This document shows positions 35,141-45,522 of a stretch of DNA of 64,000 nt, one piece after another. Position 1 is the stretch's first letter. The number at the start of each line of letters is the position of its first letter. This stretch comes from Kuschelorhynchus macadamiae. Taxonomy: Eukaryota; Arthropoda; Insecta; Coleoptera; Curculionidae. The notes beneath the pieces are model-generated. The model was not told the origin of the DNA. It ran no database searches and worked only from the letters and a program-made list of their open reading frames with translations. The stretch is taken from positions 1 to 64,000 of the forward strand of contig JAUTXW010004471.1 of the NCBI GenBank assembly GCA_030620095.1. Direction: 5' to 3'. A program made the position numbers and the translations under genes.

Positions 35141-38100
35141 TAGTAATATCTTCTTTTTATTTTCTAAAAATATTGTACATACACATTTGGGATTTTTTCT
35201 GAAATAAATATTTTCATATTCTGTTTTCTCCCATATTTGACTGTTTTTCAACTTAGGACTGTAATTTAATACAAACTTTAAGTAACCTAACTTTTGTATT
35301 ATCTACTTTTCCTAAATACATATATTATAATTTATTTGCAAAATTTTGTTAGCAGAAACATTAGTTCGAAATACGCTTTTTGAAAATGGATTTCAAAAAT
35401 CATTTGACAAGGTAATAATAAAATAATTTTTTTTTCAAACTGGCCAAAATATTGCATTTTCAGATTTTTTTTACCAGAAAGAAAAACTGGTATAAATATT
35501 TTTCAGGTTCCCTTTCTTTTTAATTTTTTGGTTTACTAAAATTTTCACGTAAATCACTGAACATGTGTGCGTTTAAAAATATTCTACGTTAAACACTCGG
35601 ACTGTCTTTACAGGCCACACATTCTTCTAGACCTCGCCTGCAACTCGTCCTGCAAAGTTTCTTTGGCCTGTAAAGTATCACTTTCCGTTCTTGTAATATA
35701 AATTACTAATATTTTACAATATTGCGTTGGGTTCTGTTATTTTTTAAAGACATGTTACTATTCTTGGTAACTTAAAATATGTATTAGAAAATTTTTCTCG
35801 AACAAAAGCGTTATCAATTAATATTTTCCGACCATGCTTTTCAGATTCCTAACTATAGCCCTATTTTCATGTTTTTTTCACGATATACTTACATTAATAA
35901 TCTAATAATAATCGGACTGTTATGACATTAATAAATAGCTAATAATATATATAAAAGTAGTCAAAGTATCCAAATTTCTCATCGAGTTGTGAATTAGCCC
36001 TAAACTAGGCGACACATTTATGTGTCTTCCTAATTCCTAATTTTATTCATCTTTAAACATTAGATTTTAATTAGTAATATAATAAGCACACATTTATGTT
36101 TTTTGACGAAGTATGAAAATATATAATTAGAGAATTAAACAGGATATAATTAACAGAAACTTTACAACTTACAAAGAATATTGTTGAGTAATAATTAGAA
36201 CTTTCCATTTTTTCCTAACATAACAAATAATAATGGTTTATTTTTGGTTCCTAATTCTTGCGTTAATAATTTAAGGCGGAAGTAACAAACTCTATAAAAT
36301 TATCAAAAAGGCACTTTATTAGTAATTTATATTATCTCAATTTGTGAAAAAAATACCCGCCAAACAGCATTACGGAATTGAGTCTGTAGACACACAACCA
36401 CTTCGACATCTAACCACAAATTGACAAAAAAGTGTAAACAATTTATTGTTTAATTAAGGAAATACGTGATAATCAATATGATGTCAAAAATAGTGACGTA
36501 ATATTTAACCCTCAGTTTACAAACTATACTTAGCTCCAAATTATATATTATGATTTATTTATTTCTCTATTATTTATTTACATTTACAAGTTTTCAAAAT
36601 ATATTAACACATTTACAAATATTACAAAATAAAGCAACAAAAAAATATATTTTCCTTGGACAGACTATATTTAACAGAAAGTTTGTATAAGGAATACAAT
36701 ATTTTGTGTATAAAGGATATCTATTTTTGACCATAGTATATTTTTTATTCTTAATATTATATTAAAAAATAAACATTCAAATGTTTCTGTAAGTTAAAGA
36801 ATTAATATACATAAATTCTCCACTAGATTTAATGATGACATTAAATTTGGCTTACATACGAACCAAGTAAGAATGAGTAAGAGTTCTATTATTTATTACC
36901 AAGGAATGAATTTTTATTTATAAAGTACCATACTATATTAAAAGACGGAATGCAAAGCCATTTAAAATAACTACGAAAAGAAATATGAGGAAAGGTAAAG
37001 ATCTACTTTAACAGTTTTCATTTCAATGTTGTTCTTATAGTTATACCTATTATTGATTTTATTTAGATATTTTTGATTTCATCATTTTAATATTATATAT
37101 TGTTGTTATAAGGAGAGTATCTATTTGTAAACTTATTTTTAGTTTTTTGGGATGAAAAAATTAGAATAAAATAATAATAAAGTAGCGAGTTATTAACATA
37201 CACTCTACCATACGGTATGAAATAAATGTTATGACATTTTTCTCTTTTATTAGATTGATTTAAGTACTGTTATTTTAAATTTCTTTAATTTCATCTTACT
37301 TTACTACGTTTCGGTAAAGCTAAAAAATCTTCTTAAAATATGCAATACGAAAAAAAATTGGTTGACAAATTTCGACAACAAGTTTATGAAAACCGGGTAA
37401 GTTCTTTTTAAAATACTGAAAAAATCTATGTTAATCTAAATGAAAAATGAAGAGTATACAGGGCATCCCACGTACGAGTCCCCCCCTACTTATCTCCATT
37501 ATTTTTTAAAATATCTCGATACATTTTTTTCATTCGAAAGCTTAGTTTAAATACTTTCTGAAGGTTTTGCCACAATTAATCTGATTATAGTTTTTTCTCG
37601 TAAAGTTTCCAAAAGCTGCATTTTAGGTACTAGTGGGATTTTTTCTACCAAAATATCAAACATTTTTTTGAAAAAAAAAATAACCGAGTTATAGTTTTTC
37701 AAAGTAAATTCTTTTTTTGTCAAACTGAAAACCATGTCAAAATGGTAAAATTTAATCTCCGAGACTATAATATATTATTATTGACGATAATCAGACCTTC
37801 CATTTTTGTCAATGTTAATTGTCAAGTTTGCCAATGTTAAATTGTCAATTAGGCACTCCAACGATCTGTCACTGTCATGTCATTTTTGGGTTGTCGTAGG
37901 ACAAACAAACTAATTTAGCCAATGAAGCTTAAATATTGGTTTGATAAGTCCCACAATATTGGTCAAATAACTGTCCTAGGACAAGCAGCTGTTTTGTTGG
38001 ACTGCCTAATGGCGTTTTAGCTACTTTGCAGGAAACGGTTCCTTTGGCTCTTAGATTAAATACACAGGAAGATACCTAATTCATATATCAGATGCATTGA

Positions 38101-39404
38101 GCACTGTGACTCAAGAATAACATAGAAAATGTGATAGGGGGGGGGGGGGTAATGGGGTACAGCATGTTTATTTACCAATTGCTATTTAGAAACATGAGCC
38201 TTTATCCTATTTAATTTTAGAAAAAGTGCATTAATCTGTTTTTTTCTGATTTTTTTTGCATAAATAAGACAGGTTAAAATATTGCAAAAACGAAACAATT
38301 ATTCAACGAAAAATAAAGGTACTTACTTACTTTTTTGAAGAAGGAATGGCAATATTGTGTTCTTTCGAATCTTTACTAGTCGAGGATTTGGTAAGTCATT
38401 AATCGATGAATTTGTATATAGCTAATAGTTAACAAGCACGTAAATATACATATATCTCTGAGTTTAGAGTAAATCAAAAAATAAATAACAATTAGAATAT
38501 TAATTTATTTATCAAAAGTAATATAATAATTTGACGCTATGTGTCGACAATGTGACTTACCTGTGGAAAGATAAACAAGCTCCAGTTTTCCACATCTGAC
38601 CACAAATAATGCACTATTTAGTTATTATGGGGCTATAAATAGTAATTAATTTCCACAAAAACTCTAATCACTAGAAAAAACGAGAAAAAACTCGAGAACA
38701 CTGCTAATCTATCAACCGAATCAATATAATTGCATCACTGATATTGCCACAATGCTTTTAAATTCATTGACACTATTCATTTCATACTGATTTCATTAGC
38801 ACCGAGAGGCAATAGAATATGGAACTAATCTATTAGGAGGGCTTTTTCAAACATATTTATACGGTGCGAATTGGTGGAAATTAATATCTCAGTCACGTTT
38901 TATTGCTTTGTTATGTATCTTGTATTTCTTGTGTTTTTAATCTAAGCTTTGGTTGCCCTTAATGAAATTAGGTTTCAGATGGATTATTCAAATATATTTA
39001 TTGTGAAAAATACACAAAAGGACAGGATACATTTCAAATATTAAAATCTAGCCCTATAGTTTCTAATAAAATATTGTATTAAAACAACATAAAATGTGTA
39101 AAAGTATTAGATTATTGACATTGAAAGCACAAACAGAAAGTGAAAAAAAAATGTGTAAAATGCACACAAACGAAATTAAATAATAGGTGTATAACATTCC
39201 TTTAAAGGAAAATATGGCTATTTTATTACTATTACTAAAATGGCCTGCAAATTAACGGTATTGGTCAGTAATTGGTGTTTTAGTTTAATCTTTATTGTTG
39301 AGAAAAAAAGATACCTAAGATCCAGCAAAGTGCTGCAAAACACTGAAGTTCGAAACGTAAAAAAGTCTGGAATGCTGAAGTCCTTTGAATAGAAGCATGC
39401 AGAC
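35141..39404. other. Long gene-poor AT-rich stretch
   Basis: Open frames are short and low in complexity. A TACAGGGCATCCCACGTACG motif at 37457-37476 looks like a mobile-element end, but its partner was not found. A G13 run lies at about 38130-38142. Confidence 0.4.
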
Positions 39405-39890
39405 GACCAGCTATTCCTCCCTCAAATAAACTTTGGTGCAACAAGTTAATTTTTTCCCTAAATAATGAGGAATACCAGTATTTAAAATCTTAAATACAAA
39501 GCAAGAAAAATGACTGGAACGCAAATCATTAAGCTTACTCAATCCTAGTTCACGAATATAAAGAGTAATGTGAGAAACTCGGGGTTCAGAAATTAAAAAA
39601 GAAACAGTATGATTCATGATTTTCTCAAATCATGAATCAACACAGGTATGTACCTGACAAGATGGCCCCTAAACCCGCCGTAAAAATTGGAAATAAATGT
39701 GCCCTACTGGATTCATTTTTATCCAGTACAGTCCGCTGAAATCCCTGCCTCAGAACTAATTAGCCAGTTGAACACCATCATGAATCCCATAATAATAAAG
39801 TTTGGTCAGTAGGTAATCAAAATCGATTGTGTGGAAAACCTTAGCCTTAGACATATCGGGTAATTCAAACCTCAGACTAAACAAAGCATA
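39405..39890 (-). pseudogene. LINE reverse-transcriptase and C-terminal relics
   Basis: Minus frames near 39880-39700 read DMSKAKVFHTIDFDYLLTKL then YYYGIHDG, a decayed RT motif A region. At 39411-39617 LGLSKLNDLRSSHFSCFVFK and KILNTGIPHYL match the C-terminal segment of jockey/CR1-like LINEs. The two blocks are closer than in a full element, so a deletion lies between them. Confidence 0.55.
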
Positions 39891-40599
39891 GTCGCTCCCA
39901 ACCATTCAAAAGTAACAACATAGTTGAGAGTCCATAATGTTGTAACTTTCGCTTTTATATACGAAACGGTTCTAAGAGCTGGTCCCAACATGGTTTTATT
40001 TACACTTACTTGAAATATATGGTTTTTACTCAATCCCAAAATGGTAAAAAAATACAAAATATATTAATTATAACATATCACATATCACTGCAGAAAAGCA
40101 GCACTTCTCAACAAAAAAATACTAATGCCGCCAAACAAAAATAACTGTTTATTAAATTTTACTATCGCCGGGCAGCGGCGTTGGCCTATTTCACTCTCTG
40201 TTAGGAGTTTCAACTGAACATGAAATAACACTGTTTTTCTATTTTATTTGTCTTTTTTCATATATGATTTAGGAACACGGTGTTTATATTATGCCGCTAT
40301 CTTGGCTCGCAAAATAATTATAATAACGGACTCTTTTATACTCAAGATTTAAACTACTATAAACGTAAGAATAATATAGCGTCCCCATTGCCGCCAATGA
40401 GTTAAAGTATATACATCGTCCTAAAATGTGTACCAGCATTTTATTTGCTTTCCCAACTAACTATATAATCCACATGATGAGAGAATATAATTTTTTTATC
40501 TAGTAGTACTTCAAAGTCTTTTATAGAATTCACTCGTCTTAATGGTGTATTATTGAAATTTTAAGTAAACAAAAATGTCTAGACATTGAGTGAAAAAGA

Positions 40600-41205
40600 T
40601 AAAGCTACATTTATTGATGTTGAGAACCAGTATGGTTTGTGTATACAATATTGCTAAAAAGTATCATAATAATGAAAAGTTGGAGCATTGATCTATGCAG
40701 CTCAAATAAATTAAAAATGATGCTCCAATGAGATCCCTGGGGCAACTCCGAGCTAACCACGTAACATTCAAATTTGTGATCATTGACTACAACCAACTGG
40801 CTTCTATTAAACACATATGATGCTAACGAACGAAACATATCTCAATGCACACCAATCTCAGAGAGCTTAGCCATCAAAATATATTTTACATTATCAAATG
40901 CCTTACTGAAATCGGTATACACAGAATCAACCTGAACTGGCTTCTATTAAACGCATATGATGCTAACGAACGAAACGTATCTCCACGCACACCGATCTCA
41001 GAGAGCTTAGCCATCAAGATATGTTTTACATTATCAAATGCCTTACTGAAATCGGTGTACACAGAATCAATCTGAACCTGCGAGACAATAGAAATTAAAA
41101 TAAAGTCAGTATAGTGTATAAGACTAGCTTCTATAGGTCGTTTTGAAAAAAAATGTTGCTTCGACAGTATGTCCATTTTTAAGTTATTAATCAAATGTTT
41201 GTGTA
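40600..41205 (-). pseudogene. LINE reverse transcriptase relic, part 2 (3' of the mariner insertion)
   Basis: Minus frames read VHKHLINNLKMDILSKQHFF, then VQIDSVYTDFSKAFDNVKH (RT motif A with its Asp), LSEIGVRGDTFRSLASYAFN and, near 40700, SELPQGSHWSIIFNLF (the PQG motif). A 140-base tandem duplication repeats motif A. The YxDD block is not preserved. It joins in frame to 43385-43750 across the mariner-like element. Confidence 0.8.
40797..41076. repeat. Tandem duplication, two units of 140 bases
   Basis: 40797-40936 and 40937-41076 are about 93% identical head-to-tail copies covering the LINE RT motif A region. Confidence 0.9.
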
Positions 41206-43382
41206 CAGGGTGTTCCAGCGAGGACTGAACCCTGACCAATTTTCGACCTTCCTTGTATTTTGGAAAAATTCAAAATAGCCAATCGATGTATTTTTTCTTG
41301 TAGAATCCAAAAATATCATCGAAAAAATATTTGAACCAGAAACAAAAGAGTTACGCTATGCATCAGGTGTTTTTTAAATGGAATGTATCGTTTTTTATAC
41401 GATTTTTGGAAAGAGTGATTTTTTTTATGTCCGTTCTGATTAAAAGATTTGATTTTGCGATAGCTGTTTATATTACATTTTAATGTTTTACAAACTAAAA
41501 TTTTAGCTTCACCTGTTTAAAATATACGATAGGTTGGTATAGGTGATCAAGGTAAAATGACGTTTGAATGCTTTGTCAATAAAAATTGACATTATTTTAA
41601 TTATTGTCGAAGTCTTCACCTAAAAAATATATATTTGACTCTGATCGAAATGAAATACTCTTTGGACGAGAGACTAAAGATTGTTATGCTATTTTACAAG
41701 TGCCAAGAAAATGCAAGAGAAGCAAGAAGAAGATGTATTGCAAATTTTCATAGAAATATATCCATCAATACAATTCTAAGGATAAAAAACCTATTTGAGG
41801 AAAATAAAACTTTACATGATAGAAAAAGAAATATACAAAGAAGAAATCGAGACCAGGCCATTATAAATTATTTTCAAGTTAATCCAACCAAATCTATTTC
41901 GGATGCAGTTCGGGAAGTTCAGTACGGTGGCGGTGTAAGGCGCAGAAGAGTTACCCGAGGGACTGTTCACAGGACTCTGAAAATTCATAAATTTAGGCCT
42001 TTTCGTATCCTTCCACTTCAGCACCTAACACCGGCACAAAAAGAACTTCGCTTCCAATTTGTTTCTCAAATGGTAATTCGGCAAGAAAACGAAGACCCTG
42101 ATTTATTCAAAAATATTGTGTGGACCGACGAAGCTACTTTCACAACATCGGGAGTATTCAACAGACATAATAGTCACCACTGGGCCGTTGAAAATCCAAA
42201 AAAGTTCCAGACTATTAAATTTCAAGGGAGGAATTCTATTCATATTTGGTGTGGGATAAAAAACAATAAAATTTTGGGACCAATATTTTTTAACGGGACT
42301 TTAAATGGGCACAGATATTATGAGTTTTTAGAAAACGAAATTGAAAATTTTTTGGAAGTCTTACCATTGGCAGAATATCAGAATTTAATTTGGCAACATG
42401 ATGGGGCGCCTCCTCATGCCGTGCATGATGTGGTTCAATTTTTAAATCGGCGCCATAACGAATGGATAGTGCGAAATGGAACGTATGCTTGGCCGCCCAA
42501 TAGCCCCGACCTCTCAGTTTTGGATACATTTCTTTGGGGCCGTTTGAAGAACGTCGTATACAGACAACGAAACGAAAATATTCAAGAGATCATGGGAAAA
42601 ATTGTCGATGAAATAAACCGCCTTAACCAGGAAAATCATATTGTAACAGCAAGTTTAGAAAGGCTACAAAGGGGTTATCGATGTTGTTTCGAGAAAAACG
42701 GCGGTCACATTGAAAACTTATGTTATTAGTAGTTTTATTTTATTATTTAATAATTATTTTTTATTGAATTTCTTTTTCTATCATGTAAAGTTTTATTTTC
42801 CTCAAATAGGTTTTTTATCCTTAGAATTGTATTGATGGATATATTTCTATGAAAATTTGCAATAAATCTTCTTGCATTTTCTTGGCACTTGTAAAATAGC
42901 ATAACAATTTGTAGTCTCTCGTCCAAAGAGTATTTCATTTCGATCAGAGTCAAATATATATTTTTTAGGTGAAGACTTCGACAATAATTAAAATAATGTC
43001 AATTTTTATTGACAAAGCATTCAAACGTCATTTTACCTTGATCACCTATACCAACCTATCGTATATTTTAAACAGGTGAAGCTAAAATTTTAGTTTGTAA
43101 AACATTAAAATGTAATATAAACAGCTATCGCAAAATCAAATCTTTTAATCAGAACGGACATAAAAAAAATCACTCTTTCCAAAAATCGTATAAAAAACGA
43201 TACATTCCATTTAAAAAACACCTGATGCATAGCGTAACTCTTTTGTTTCTGGTTCAAATATTTTTTCGATGACATTTTTGGATTCTACAAGAAAAAATAC
43301 ATCGATTGGCTATTTTGAATTTTTCCAAAATACAAGGAAGGTCGAAAATAGGTCCCTGTTCAGTCCTCGCTGGAACACCCTG
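41206..43382 (+). mobile_element. Mariner-like element with 0.6-kb inverted arms
   Basis: The ends are CAGGGTGTTCCAGCGAGGAC at both termini (inverted), flanked by TA on each side (41204-41205 and 43383-43384). The left arm 41206-41832 and right arm 42769-43382 are near-identical inverted repeats, differing mainly by a 12-base deletion and a few substitutions. The arms include the first 67 codons of the transposase gene, so a truncated inverted copy of the gene start lies at 42769-42953. One intact transposase frame fills the centre. It interrupts a LINE. Confidence 0.93.
41635..42729 (+). CDS. Mariner-like transposase, 364 aa, intact (D,D,D type)
   Basis: The N-terminal helix-turn-helix region (ERLKIVMLFYKCQENAREAR, residues about 12-31) is DUF4817-like. 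The catalytic core has IVWTDEATF (Asp165), LIWQHDGAPPHAV (Asp256) and PNSPDLSVLDTFLWGRLKN (Asp297). I count 40 residues between the last two aspartates. No stop or frameshift occurs. The start may be Met1 or Met6. It would cut at the element's terminal repeats and reinsert at TA. The protein is complete and the ends are well matched, so recent activity is plausible. Confidence 0.92.
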   Translation: MTLIEMKYSLDERLKIVMLFYKCQENAREARRRCIANFHRNISINTILRIKNLFEENKTLHDRKRNIQRRNRDQAIINYFQVNPTKSISDAVREVQYGGGVRRRRVTRGTVHRTLKIHKFRPFRILPLQHLTPAQKELRFQFVSQMVIRQENEDPDLFKNIVWTDEATFTTSGVFNRHNSHHWAVENPKKFQTIKFQGRNSIHIWCGIKNNKILGPIFFNGTLNGHRYYEFLENEIENFLEVLPLAEYQNLIWQHDGAPPHAVHDVVQFLNRRHNEWIVRNGTYAWPPNSPDLSVLDTFLWGRLKNVVYRQRNENIQEIMGKIVDEINRLNQENHIVTASLERLQRGYRCCFEKNGGHIENLCY

Positions 43383-43384
43383 TA

Positions 43385-43750
43385 CAATACTTCCAAAAAC
43401 ATTACTAAAAATATTTAATTTGCAAAATAGGTCTATAATTTGATATATGATTCAAGTTACCACTTTAAAACATCGAAACAACGTGGGCATTCTTCCATTT
43501 CAGTGAAAATGTACAATCAGTGAAGATTCAGGTAAAGATCAGAGTCAACGGAAGCTAATAGTAATGTAAGTAAAGATGCAGGAAATGTAATACTAACCTT
43601 TCTTTTTGGTATTCGTTCAATTGATCATAAAACGAGCCTACTTATTGATCTACACTATAACAATTCTTAAATAAGTTCTGCCAATCTACACTCTTCATCT
43701 TCAATTAAATTATGAACAAAATCAATATTACCTATTAGGTTTTTCATGGA
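43385..43750 (-). pseudogene. LINE reverse transcriptase relic, part 1 (5' of the mariner insertion)
   Basis: On the minus strand, decayed frames (CTFSLKWKNAHVVSMF, then a NYRPI-like segment and LNIFSNVFGSI) match the start of a LINE RT domain. The last codons continue in frame into VHKHLINN at 41205 once the mariner element and one TA are removed. Confidence 0.65.
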
Positions 43751-44671
43751 TTGACAAGATATGCTGAATTCTAAGCTTTTGTGATACTTATATTCAAGTG
43801 TTTATTTATTGAGTTAAATAGTATTAGGCTATAGAAACAACTGATATCCAACAGGTCATTAAATCACCTTGTTGGGTTCTCATATGTTAAATGAGTGGCT
43901 TATAATCAGCAAGCCCTTTTATTTTACATTCGATATTTCCATAGAATACGGTAGGATAAAAAAAGGTTTTTGCAGTTTTTTCAATAGAAAGCAATATTCA
44001 AAAATACCATTAAGTATAGTTTTTAATTTTTCGAGTATTACGAGTTTTATTCTATTGTACTATATCTCCCGGTCCATTAGCAGGTGAGTATCTATACACG
44101 AGTAGTAAGCGGTGAATCTAGAATTTAGCAGTGAATAAAAAATATCCATTATTAAACGTACAGCTTAAAGGTGCAAGGAACAAAAGGTCTGTAATAAAAA
44201 CTGCAACCAACTAGGACATTAATATATTTTAAAATATATATTTATTTTACAAATAAGTATAAAAAACTGGATTATTTCTTTTTAAATTAAAATTTCCCTG
44301 TATCTGAATATTAATTGAGGACATTTTTCTATACTTTTCAAAAATATTTTCAGAATATTGTTTTCCAAGTTAGCGTTTTTGCAATTTTCATGCTCCCTGT
44401 ATATCACAACCTATTTCTTATGAATGCTTTGAATTTTGAATGGAGCAAAAAATTACTCGTTCGCATTTTTTTGTTTTAGACTTCAAAATAATGCGTTGCA
44501 TTGATATTTTAGAAGACGAAAACTTTGTGACACTATCTATTTTAAAGATAACGGTATATTAAGAACTGCAATACAATATAACAGTTAGAAAGGAACCATA
44601 ACCAACGGATATAAAAAAAATTACAAAACAGTTTCAATTTTCTTAGAGCTACATAAACTTAATGTATCTTA
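43751..44671. other. AT-rich non-coding stretch
   Basis: No gene supported. Confidence 0.35.
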
Positions 44672-45266
44672 TCATATAATTCGCTTGATATTGCTTCGGT
44701 TTTTAACAATGGGGAATACATTCAGGTTTCCAAAGTCTTCAGGATATGTCATTCCATTATTCACAACTTGCTGCGCATCGTGTAACAGTGAAACTGAAGT
44801 ATGGTTATACATTGGATTACCATCGCCGATTAGAAAGTCGGAAATAACTAAAATTTTCTGTATAAGTACAAAATAAAATTAACAAAATAAAAATCTTACC
44901 ATTAATTTTAGGATTTGGTTTAGGACGGAGAGGGTTAGGTGAATGGGGTTCATTAGTTCCAGCACGAGTTCTATAAGCAAACAAAAATCGATTAAAAAAA
45001 TAGCAATAAAGCAGGGAGATGTAAATACGTTTTAAAGATTATATGTATACAATATCAAGATCACACCGTTCATATGCAAGACGTGAAACGGTGATATACA
45101 TATTATTCTTAGCTTATTTTATTATTTGGTATATTAGGAATGTCTACAAAAAATTGTTGAAAAATATAATATAGTTGTGCTAAATTCTTACAGGCTCGTC
45201 AATATTATGAAATTGCTTAGTAACAGCTGAAGTAAACGATAAAATCAGTAAATCACAAACCATCAT
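44672..45266 (-). CDS. Candidate host gene, short exons, function unknown
   Basis: On the minus strand three exon-like blocks lie close together. 45266-45192 encodes MMVCDLLILSFTSAVTKQFH plus NIDEP, with a secretory-signal look, up to donor CCT|GTAAGA. 44970-44900 lies between TTGCTTATAG and G|GTAAGA and encodes TRAGTNEPHSPNPLRPKPNP plus KIN in its only protein-like frame. 44847-44672, after AAATTTTAG, encodes VISDFLIGDGNPMYNHTS and LLHDAQQVVNNGMTYPEDFG and ends at a stop. Blocks 2 and 3 join in phase, but block 1 does not join block 2 in phase, so the first exon may be wrong or another exon is missing. I do not recognise the product. Confidence 0.35.
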
Positions 45267-45282
45267 AACTAGCAAAGTATCG

Positions 45283-45522
45283 ATGAAGATAATCCATCAA
45301 TTCTTCCGGCCAGACAACAGATCTACCTCAAGATCAATCAATGCCTATTACCTACCAGACTCACACAGACAACAATCATGTCTTGATTTAACTAGCGGTG
45401 TTACTGCTTTGGAGAACACTAAGGGAAACCACTTCATTATGGTCTCAGGAATATACATCATGGCTGAAAGTAATATGGAGCGGCCCTTAATCCTCGGGGT
45501 CTTTGTAACCAGAGAAAATTAG
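45283..45522 (+). other. Unassigned open frame of 79 codons
   Basis: It is moderately complex on both strands: plus has LDLTSGVTALENTKGNHF, minus has a comparably open frame. It may be a fragment of a repeat. No family was recognised. Confidence 0.2.

Noticed and set aside
38130..38142. Run of 13 G
   Set aside because: An isolated homopolymer with no flanking signal; more likely a polymorphic or sequencing-sensitive run than a functional site.
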